From Pelecanus crispus (Eukaryota; Chordata; Aves; Pelecaniformes; Pelecanidae), in NCBI RefSeq assembly GCF_030463565.1, contig NC_134649.1, forward strand, positions 33,257,044 through 33,321,043: a DNA stretch of 64,000 nucleotides. The letters run 5' to 3'. The notes beneath the pieces were generated by a model that worked only from the letters and a program-made list of their open reading frames with translations, was not told the DNA's origin and did no database searches. Both the position numbers and the translations under genes were made by a program. Position 1 is the first letter of the stretch. Each line of letters begins with the position of its first letter. This document shows, piece by piece, positions 1-8,423 of the stretch.

Positions 1-1082
1 TAATTTGAATTAATATATCTGTAACTTAAAGCAATTGCCTCCATGTTTTGCTCCTGCAGACACTTGTGATGTTCCTGTAACTGAATTATGCCCACTTCAC
101 TGAAGGGAAACGCTCTGCTCCATGAGTTACGTCTAAGTACAAGCACAAACCTGCACTAGTCCTGTTCTCAGCAAAAGGATGTACGGCTTGAGCCTGCTGT
201 CTGTGCACTCAAAAGTTCAGTGCAGTCAGAGGGACTTCTTGGCACTTGCAGTCTATAGGAGTGTGGTCCTAATTAAGGTAGCAAAACAAAGCCAAGCTGA
301 ATGTTTCACTGAAAGGAGCAGAAAATCCTGCTTAGGGAACAACTGGCTGACACTTATGCCTGGGTACTGATTACCTAATACCGTTCACACAGCTTGAAAA
401 CTGAGCTTCAAAAAGGGCTTTCCTTAATTTGAGAGAACAACAGAAGAAAAAGGCGGTGTGATGCTAACAATATATGTGACTTACTGATTCAAGTACTGAG
501 GATTTAGAGAAAATTTAGATTCCCTCTTTAATCACTTAATGTAAATAAGAAAAACAAGTTTTTAATGATTAGGAGGCTGATGATTCTAAAAGACATGTGG
601 TTTATTTTGCGTGAAGCATTCAGGTTTAATTTTGTAGAAGAAATGCCCTACCACAGTCTGCATCAAAACAAAAACAAGTGCCAAAATGTAATAAGAGGTT
701 GTAGGGAAACAGGTGAACCATCGTGGTTCTTGGAGATTAGCGTGTTGTCAACGGTAGCTTTGGTTGAAGAAATGGAGCATACTGAGAAATTTGTGGGTAG
801 CCTCGAGCTGGGAAGTTCGCAGAGGCTCAGGAGCAGACTGCTTCACAAGAACGGTGTGTTTGCCACACAATGTTTGACATGGCCAAAGGTGTGGAGGGGT
901 TGCACAGAGAGTGAGCTGCCGTGGAAGAGGGGAAACCTCTGAGGCAGGCTGGATGGTAAATAATCTTAAAAATAGGACAAGATGCATTTTTTTAAGGCAT
1001 ACTATCTTCTTAAACTGCACTAGCACAATTGCTGAAGATGATCTATTGCCTGGAGTACCAGAAACGGGATGGAATATAATAG
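1..1082. other. upstream flank, no gene seen
   Basis: AT-rich sequence with only short chance frames. The last part may belong to the CR1 fragment that becomes recognisable at about 1083. No exon of a neighbouring gene is recognisable. Confidence 0.6.
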
Positions 1083-1610
1083 CAAGAAGTCATGCACTTA
1101 AAGATTAATTAGAATAACTGCAAGTAAGCTCGGAGGTTCATCAAATGTGAGATTATGAGGAGAGGAATCCAGGTACGTTATTGGCTGTAGGATAACTACG
1201 ATGCCACTGTAATGTGGTCTTAAAAATGCTAATGTATTCTGGGATGCATCGAGTGAGGTATTTTCAGTAGACGGCAAGGTATTAATATCATTGTACAAGG
1301 CAGTTGTTAAGACCTTGTTTAGAACAGTGCACGCAGGGTAGAAGGTATAGAGGATGCTGGAAGAATGGAAAACCTATTTAGAGAGAAGATTAAAAACACA
1401 GCAGAAAGACTGAGAGATGATGATCTAATTGCTATTTATAGGGACATTTTAGGTAAATATCAGAGAAGCAAAGTTATTTAATTTGAAGGGTAATAATGGT
1501 AAAGAACAAATGGCTATAAAGTTGTAGTGAATACATTTAGACTGGAAATTAGAAAGTTTCTAGTTTCAGAAGAGTGGATGCTAGAAAATCCTTGAAGATA
1601 GAAGCAAGGC
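1083..1610 (+). mobile_element. old CR1 LINE fragment, sense on + strand
   Basis: Decayed C-terminal part of the CR1 reverse-transcriptase frame. Recognisable landmarks in order are: CATGCACTTA; GGCTGTAGGATAACTACGA; AAAATGCTAATGTATTCTGG; GGATGCATCGAGTGAGGTAT; and TAGACTGGAAATTAGAAAGT near 1536. Each matches the order and spacing of the CR1 consensus as I remember it. The frame is broken by many stops and the 3' end is missing, so this is a long-dead insertion. Borders are approximate. Confidence 0.65.
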
Positions 1611-2264
1611 ACCCAGGCTGTCTGAAGGCAGGGTACCCGTATGACAGCGTAGTTACCCAGTTCATCCTCCAAACTGGAAAATAAAATGGTGATGGGTGTC
1701 TTGTGTATTGGCGTTCCCGCAAAAGGGATATAAAGAGATTTAATCCCCGTACGATGAAATGTGTATTTGTGGCGCGTTATCCCCATGTTTCAGGAGGTTT
1801 GCTGACACACTAGAAGGCCCAGAAAGAAAGATTCAACTTCCTTTTGGTGCCTTTTTAAGCTCCTCCAAATCACCACAGATGACACAAAGCTAATGTATCA
1901 CAAAGCTGGCCAGTCGAAGATTTTGTAAATAGCTACCCTTCTGTGACTGACAATTAATAGGACATAGAAGTCAGTGTGCAGTGGCAAATCAGACCTTTTA
2001 GGTGTTTCACGGATCAAGCTGGTGTGGATCACGTTTCTTTTTCTACGCTATTTGTCTTCTCCTGTTGTATGCACCAAAGGCTGATTTTCAGGATCATCTG
2101 AGCGTTTTGAAAGGGCATGTTTCGTGCTCTCATCGGTCTGAGAACTTTGCGATACTTCTGACTTCTGCGGTTTTCTTCCTGTTGCACACTGTAGCTTGGG
2201 GCTTTTGCAGAAAAAGTCCTCAGTTTCTTAGAGGTTGTGCTCTGGGGAGAGGGTGGCTTCTGTG
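1611..2264. other. upstream flank between CR1 fragment and GC-rich block
   Basis: Ordinary non-coding sequence. Short frames on both strands show no recognisable domain or splice pattern. Confidence 0.5.
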
Positions 2265-2870
2265 ACTCGCGGGGGACGTAGAGATGTCCTTCGGGACCCA
2301 TGGAGACGGGATGTCCGGCCGGGGTGGCCCGGGGCTGCCAGGAGCTGCCCTCGGTTATCCAGCCGGTGTCTGCTGGGACTCAGGCGGTGCAGAAGCAGTT
2401 TAATTTGACCAGTTAATTCCACCTTGCCAGCCCGAGGCCGGGGCTCAGCCCGAGCCGGGCCGGCCGGGTCTCAGCCCGCTGCGCGGCGGGCCGGGAGCTG
2501 CGGCGCCCGGCGGGGCGCTCGGGATCGGCATGGCGAGACCCCCCTCTAGCGGGCGGCCCGCGCCTCGCCGCGCCCCTCGGCGGGAAGGGGAGCGGGCGGG
2601 CCGCCGCCGGGCCTTGCTCGCCTCGCCGGGAAACGGAATCGCGGGGAGGCAGCCCTCCGGCGCCGAGGGCTCCGTCCTCGGGCAGCGCCGCGGCAGCTGC
2701 CGAGCCCCGGGGCGGCTCCGTGCCCGGGCGTGGGCCCCGCTGTCCCGGGGCGGCCGGGCGCGCTGCGCGCCCTCCCCAGTGCGAGGGGAAACGTCTCCGC
2801 TTCTTTACTTTAAGCCAGCGGGAAACGGAGGTTTCTCATCTGCGTGGAGAGCAAAATCTCTCCTGTGAGG
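2265..2870. promoter_or_regulatory. upstream GC-rich block (minor CpG island)
   Basis: A separate GC- and CpG-rich block upstream of the main island, divided from it by about 300 bp of ordinary composition (2880-3170). It could be a second or divergent promoter. I see no convincing exon or protein in it on either strand. Confidence 0.55.
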
Positions 2871-3143
2871 GCGCGGGGCTGTGTACCCCCTTGCTTCGTA
2901 TCGCACTGCATGGCTCGGGAGTAATTGGGGCTCGGCGTGTCCCCCCCGTGCCACCGCAGAGCGACCAGCGTGTGTAATTTGCCCGCTGGACGCGTAATTA
3001 GCAAGTTCATGGTTACATTTGTTCTTCCTGCCTGCTGTTCCGGCACTGTTAGGTCTATTTATTTCTTGGCACTTCTCTACTTCAGAGACAACTGATTACA
3101 GCTTATTCTATTCCGCCTGCTCTTCCCCTCTGAACACTTATTT

Positions 3144-3161
3144 CTAGTTGCTAGCAACTAG
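3144..3161. promoter_or_regulatory. perfect palindrome with RFX X-box
   Basis: CTAGTTGCTAGCAACTAG is an 18-bp perfect palindrome. Its centre, GTTGCT-AGCAAC, is two RGYAAC half-sites back to back with no spacer, which fits the dimeric RFX X-box. It lies in AT-richer sequence immediately upstream of the CpG island. Confidence 0.5.
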
Positions 3162-3648
3162 TGTCCCCCACAACGCGAGGGGCACGTACGCACGAATAAT
3201 CCCCGCCGTAGATGTTCAGGCAACGGCAAGGCGGGCGCCGGCCCCGCTGCGAGCGGGCTGGGCCAGCCGGCCGAGCGCCCGCGGCCCGGGAGCGCGTCCC
3301 TCCCGGCGGCGAGCGGAGCGGAGCGGAGCGCAGCGGAGCGCGGCCGCCGCGCTCCCGCCGCCGTCTCGGCCCGCCGCCGCGGGCGGATGCGCTCCTGGGG
3401 AGCGCCAGGGCTCGCCGCGCTCGGCCCCCGCCGCCGCTCGCCACGGCCGACCGGCGGGCTCGTCGCCGGCCACCGCCTCGGTCTGGACCGCCTGCGCGGA
3501 TCGGGGCGGGGGGACGCTCCCTTTCCACCCCTCCGTCTCCGTCGCACGGGCAGGAGGAGCGCGGTGTTGCACAACCCGCTTCCTTTTTCTTTCGCTTCGC
3601 TGCGCCGCGGGCAGCGGCGGCGAGCGCGCGGGGTGCCGGTCTCCACCC

Positions 3649-3673
3649 GGGGGGGGGGGGGAGGGGGAGGGGG
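3649..3673 (+). repeat. G-quadruplex-capable tract
   Basis: Thirteen G, then A, five G, A, five G: more than enough G runs with short loops for an intramolecular quadruplex. It lies in the CpG island about 670 bp before the proposed first exon. Confidence 0.6.
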
Positions 3674-4128
3674 CCGGTGCCGCCCGCCCGCTCCCCGCAA
3701 ACTGCGGCGGCGGCGCGGCCCGCTGGCTGCGCGGCCCCGCGGGGAGGGTCGCGGCCGTGGCCGCGCGCGGGGGTACCGCGGGGCCCCGCGCCCCGACCGA
3801 CGGGGCCGGCTCATCTCCACGGGGGAACGGGGGCCGAGTCCTCGCCGGGACACGGGGGGGGATGGAGACGGGACCGCGCACCCCGCGGGAGGCACCGGCT
3901 GCCGACCGGGCTGTGCCCCTGCCCGCGGCGGCGGAGCGACGGCGGTCGGGCAGGGCGGGGACGCCCGCCCCGCCCCGCCTCGGTCCGGCGGAGTCGCGGC
4001 GGCGGCGGCGCGTCCCGTTACCGGCGGCCGAGCCCGCGCTGCCCCCGGCGCGGCGGGAGCAGGTGTCCGGGGGCAGGAGTCCGGGGCAGCGCGGCGGGGG
4101 CGGGGCCGGCGGCGGGCCCCGCGGGGCC

Positions 4129-4143
4129 GGGCGGGCGGGCGGG
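4129..4143 (+). repeat. G-quadruplex motif (four GGG runs, single-C loops)
   Basis: Four GGG runs joined by single cytosines, the tightest loop arrangement possible, within the CpG island and about 190 bp upstream of the proposed first exon. Confidence 0.6.
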
Positions 4144-4292
4144 CGGCCCGGGGGCGCGGCCGGGGCGGCCGGCGGCGCGGCGGCGGACTCGGCGCGCCCG
4201 CGCCAGGAGGGAGCCGGAGCGCCCGAAAAGCCGTGAGGGGAGGAGGAGGGCGGAGGGGCGGGAGGGGGGGGAGGCAGGCGGGCGGGCGGCGG

Positions 4293-4302
4293 GCGCATGC
4301 GC
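4293..4302. promoter_or_regulatory. NRF1 site
   Basis: GCGCATGCGC, the perfect palindromic consensus for nuclear respiratory factor 1, lies just upstream of the proposed first exon. NRF1 sites of this quality in a CpG island usually mark the core promoter. Confidence 0.7.
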
Positions 4303-4319
4303 TCTGGCGGGCCGTGCCA

Positions 4320-4398
4320 TATTGGAATGAGGCAGTGAGCGGAGCGCCGGGGAGCCCGAGCCCCGGCAGCGGCGCAGGGCTGGAAAAACTCCCCGCAG
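4320..4398 (+). other. SFMBT1: candidate non-coding first exon of SFMBT1
   Basis: The best donor in the island is CCCCGCAG|GTGAGG at 4398/4399. It sits 96 nt downstream of a perfect NRF1 site and about 75 nt after an inverted CCAAT motif (ATTGG, 4321-4325), a typical TATA-less start arrangement. The exon would join, directly or through further UTR exons, to the acceptor at 46836. The left edge is arbitrary because no start-site motif is decisive. The call rests on splice consensus and context, not on homology. Confidence 0.5.
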
Positions 4399-4537
4399 GT
4401 GAGGCGGGCGGCGGCGGCGCCCGCGCGCGGGCGGAGCAGCCTCGGGCGCAGCTGTTGGGGGCGTTTTGCCGGCGGGGCGCGGGGCCCGGAGGGTTTTTCC
4501 GGGCTCCCGAAGTTTGGATGCGGGAAAAAGGCGGCGA

Positions 4538-4563
4538 GGGAGGAGGAGGAGGAGGAGGAGGAG
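4538..4563 (+). repeat. (GGA)n microsatellite
   Basis: About eight GGA units, followed at once by GGGGGGAA. A purine-only strand in the CpG island just after the proposed first exon. Confidence 0.8.
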
Positions 4564-4948
4564 GGGGGAAGAGGCAGGCGGAGCGCGGCGGGGAGGCGGC
4601 GGCAGCGCGGGGGGAGCGCGCCTTCGCCCGCGCCGAGGAGCGATGCGCGGGGCTGGCCGGCCGCCGCCGCGCAACTGCCCGCGCGCAACTCTGCGCGCGT
4701 CCGCTAGGGGCCCGCGGCGCCCCGGCCGGCGGCGTCCCGCGGCGCGCTCGGGCCGAAGTTGCCCTCCTGGCCGGCCCCGCGCCCGCCGGGGGGGCGCCCA
4801 CCGGGGAACGCGCCCGGCCCGCGCCGCCCGCCCGGCCCCCGCGGGAACTTTGTGCGCGCCGCGCCGCCGCCCCGGCGCGGCCCGTCCTTGCCCACGCCCG
4901 CGGGGGGCCGAGCCCACCGAGCGCCTCTCGCTCGCCCCCCTCCCCCTC

Positions 4949-4959
4949 AAAATGGCGGT
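4949..4959 (+). promoter_or_regulatory. YY1 site
   Basis: AAAATGGCGGT matches the YY1 consensus AAnATGGCGGC at all but the last base. It lies about 550 nt downstream of the proposed first donor. In CpG-island promoters YY1 sites often sit just downstream of a transcription start, so this could mark an alternative start near 4.9 kb. YY1 is the vertebrate Pho homologue, and Sfmbt proteins partner with Pho/YY1. Confidence 0.55.
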
Positions 4960-5115
4960 GGAAGGGGACCTTTAAACCCCGCTCCGCTCCGCTCCGCACC
5001 CCCGCCGGGCGCGGCCGTGCCCCGCTCGGCGCGGCGCGCGTCCCGCCCGGGGCAGCGGCTGGCGTCGCTCCCCGTCAAGTGGCCCGTCAGCGGGCGGCTC
5101 GTCGCCTCCCGTTCT

Positions 5116-5136
5116 GGGTGGGTGGGTGTGGGGGGG
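5116..5136 (+). repeat. G-quadruplex-capable GGGT tract
   Basis: Three GGG runs with single-T loops, then TGT and seven G. GGGT-type repeats form very stable parallel quadruplexes. The tract is in the 3' part of the island, inside the first intron. Confidence 0.55.
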
Positions 5137-5581
5137 AGAGGGGCGGGCGCCGCCTCCGCGGCCGCGCCGCCGGCTCTCCCGCAGCGCCGCCGCCCGCGCT
5201 GCGGGGCCTGCGCTGCCGCGGGGCCGGGCATTGTGTGCGCGCCGCGCCCGCCGCCGCCGCTCCGCACCTCCGGCGTCTCCGCGCCCGGCGGCGCTCCGGC
5301 GAGCGAGACCCTTTGTCTCTCGGGGAGCCGGTCTGCGCTGCCCGCCGCTTCTGCACCTGAAGTCGTAAATCCGCCGCCGGTCACGCTGCCGGGGCGGCCG
5401 CCGAGGTGCCGGGGGTGCCCCGGGACGCCAACTTCGGGCTGGGGAGGAATCGGCTCTGGGGCAGCGGCTGCGGGAGGGCTCCCGCCCGGGCAGCGCCGGG
5501 TGGAAACGGGAGGGCGGAATGCCCGCATGGGAAGAGCTGTGCAAGTTTTCCGTCTGTGGCTTTTGCGAACTTGTTACCAGG

Positions 5582-5620
5582 GCTCCCCCACCCCACCCCC
5601 CCCCCACCCCCCCTCCACAG
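5582..5620 (+). repeat. C-rich tract ending in an acceptor-like CACAG
   Basis: A nearly pure C tract at the 3' edge of the island ending CCCTCCACAG|TGGAAA. It can form an i-motif (a quadruplex on the other strand) and also resembles a 3' splice site. No coding exon follows. Use as an acceptor for an alternative 5' UTR exon is possible but unsupported. Confidence 0.4.
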
Positions 5621-6486
5621 TGGAAATAGTGAAAGGAGAAGAAAAACAACGCGGGCAGTTAATTGTGAATTTTTAACTACGTTCGCTATTGCAGTTGCAC
5701 AAGGCCCTTCTTTATTCAGAAACAGGCCAGTGATGCCCGTTTCACAGTCACATGTGTGCTTCAGTGGAACAATTATATCTACTTTGGAGAAACTTGTTGC
5801 CGTTATAAAATGGTTTTACATGGTAACCTTTATGTCTGACAGTTTTACCCTCTCTGACAGCAGAATTCCAGTGGGAGAGGTTTTACAGCAAAAGAAAAGG
5901 CCTACCTTGCTGTTTCTTTGCTGTTCCTTCATGGGAGCTGGCTGCTGTCAGTAGCCCAGGAGGTTACCATAGCGAACATTTCCGTAAGGCAGAATATAAG
6001 GTGCACCATGCAAAAGTCAGCCAGGAGAAAATGATAACCCATCTTGTAACTTCAGAAATACCATTGTTTTGCAACTTACTTAAGGTTTACGATGTACATG
6101 AACTGGTCAGAAACATCTGATTTGTCAGAGAAAAAGTTGTTAATGGGAAATAGGCTTGTTCTTACTGGAGCAGGGGCTGTAACTTGTAGTGTCTACAGCA
6201 CCTGGCAGGATGGAATCCTGATCTGGCTAAGGTCTGTGATTGCTGTTTGAAAACAGCCAGCTTTTGGGGCGAAGTAAATCAATATAAAGGTGAAAATGTA
6301 TCACGTAACTGTGAAAAGATAGGTTTCCTCTGTGGTAGGTAGTACTGACATGGATTTTACAATTAAAAAAGAGTAAAAAAGCATCTATCTAAAAGATCAT
6401 CTCTAGGAAGAAGACTTAGTGCCCTTCCTGCCTTCAGTTCAGCCATTTCCTCTTTTACTTTTGGTTTGTGAATTGTTGCTGTGATT

Positions 6487-6514
6487 GAAGAATGAGAATG
6501 AAATCTCATTCTTC
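6487..6514. repeat. short perfect inverted repeat
   Basis: GAAGAATGAGA and its exact reverse complement are separated by a 6-nt loop (ATGAAA). Too short to assign a function. Confidence 0.6.
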
Positions 6515-8398
6515 CTAGAACCTATGTTAGTGGAAAAACAGGAAGATGCTTCTGGACAAGACAGACAACAAAATAAAACAGAGATCTCACTCTACCTTTT
6601 TTTATGACTCATACCTAAGACTTAGCATGTAAGCGTTGGGAGAATGGCTTTGCTCGTGTTTGGTGTATGTCTCTGCTGGGCAGTTACGTTGGAAGACTGA
6701 AGTGTCCTCTTAAGTTAAAACTGGCGTGCACGTTCTCCACAGGAGACAGCAATGCAAGACAGATAGCTGAGAAACGGTGGCAGATCTTAGTAGTTATTGA
6801 TCTGTATGGTTTTTCCTTTGCAGTTTTTTTCCCTCTCTACTATTAATTTGCTGGTATTGAATTATCTTATCTGATTCTTAAACCTGGCAAATCTCCTAAG
6901 CAATTGCTGTGTGGAAAAGAAAGGTGGGTTAAGTGTAAGATGACATGTTAATGACTGATACAGTTTGCATGGTGTAATCTTTATATTCTGGGAGCCCTTT
7001 CACTGCCTCGTGGGGAAGATGTCAAAGGGTATTGCAAAAACAGGTGTATCATAGTATGTTTTGGTAACGTGTTACAGGGGTTTTGTGGTTGTCATTTCAT
7101 GGCAGACCAGTGACAGCTCTAGACCTTACCCTTTCTGTCATGCTTACTTTTTGAATTCACTTTATTTATTGTTGGAAATGACTTTAACATCACTACTGTG
7201 CTTCCACTTGTGAAGTTTGGCCGTGGCATGAGCATCATGCAGTGATGCAGACATCAATACAGTCACTTTGCGCTGGCTTGAGTTAAGTAATTGTCCTACA
7301 AGTCATGCACTTTAGACACATGGCAACTTAATTACATGAACATGTTGACAGTGAAATGACTCATGTTAAATTCACTGAAGTGTCCTTTAAGTGCAGGAGA
7401 AATGGAAACCTGGGAGGAGTGTAGTAAGGGGCGTTTTGAGGAGAGAGCTTTCGATACCTAAAAACACAGGGCTTGCATTATATGCACTGTTCCTATATTG
7501 CCATGGCAGTTGTAGTGTTACAGAATAGTCTTCTGATTTGGTTTCTTGACCTTTTAAGTGTGCATTTCTGCATCTTGTAGAATGATCATTGACTTAAACC
7601 CGTGTAGCCTGTGTAAGTTACAAATGTTTTCTGGAACTGTAACATCTTTCTTCTGTGCTGTCAATCTGACTCATCTTGCTTGATGATTAGCAGATTTTGT
7701 GTCATCTCTGTTTTGGTAGCTTTGAGCATCAGTGTTGCTGCTCGTAGTGGACTTTGTGCCCATTTCCTTCTGCTTTTGGGAAGTGGCTATCAGTTTTTAG
7801 GTCATAGGTTTAAACTTGAAGTGGGTGTTGTTTATTTCTACAGATTTGGGGTTTTTTTTTTCCCCCTCTCAAGATTACTTTCTTATTTGAAAAGTCAGGG
7901 GATACAGTAAGGGGGTGGGAGTTGATTGTTTTGTTTTGATTCAAATGCTTGCTGAAATTGTTCTGAAGACAAATGCTGTGTTAGTATGCAAGATCCTGAA
8001 AGGGAGATTTAGCAGTTTGCATTCTGAGTTTAGCAAAAGTTGAAAATTAAAGTAAATTTTATGTTAATTTAATTAATGTTGTTATTATTATAAAAGCCAT
8101 GTGTTTTTTATGTAATTGTATATTTTTACTAACTTTAATCCATAATTCTTTCCACTGCTTGGTTTTCTTTATACTGATAAAGCTTATGAAAGAAGCATCA
8201 CCTTATTGCTCATTTGATTTTAAAATGTTTTTTGTTCTAAGGGTATAGAATATATATTTTTTTTTTTTTTAAAGTAAGACTCGATGCATTTAGGACACAT
8301 ACACATTTTGTGTTTGCTCTGTATCCATGTTGATTTTTACTCCTTTTTCCTGGACTTAGCTGACAACCTTTGTGGGTTGGTGGTGATTGTGGGAGAAG

Positions 8399-8423
8399 TA
8401 TTATTATTATTACTATTATTATG
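8399..8423 (+). repeat. (TTA)n microsatellite
   Basis: About eight TTA units with one interruption (TTACTA). Confidence 0.7.

Larger units (their letters stand above)
3170..5560. promoter_or_regulatory. main CpG island, SFMBT1 promoter region
   Basis: A dense, continuous CpG-rich block of about 2.4 kb, with sharp borders on both sides. It ends near the gene's predicted first donor and contains NRF1 and YY1 sites and several poly-G tracts, but no TATA box. This is the usual form of a housekeeping or developmental CpG-island promoter. It is the only large island in 64 kb and lies 5' of the SFMBT1 coding exons, so it is inferred to be the SFMBT1 promoter. Long open frames on both strands here are a by-product of high GC and are not genes. 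Confidence 0.85.

Noticed and set aside
1..2264. Exons of a neighbouring gene upstream of SFMBT1
   Set aside because: No frame here has recognisable protein sequence with usable splice sites; part of it is CR1.
4316..4325. CCATATTGG as an SRF CArG box
   Set aside because: It is one base too short for CC(A/T)6GG. The inverted CCAAT reading is more plausible.
3158..4999. A 613-codon minus-strand frame and other long frames (for example 3387-5360 +, 3216-4688 -) across the CpG island
   Set aside because: All consist of Ala, Arg, Gly and Pro, overlap in nearly every frame, have no domain, and follow from the scarcity of stops in very GC-rich DNA.
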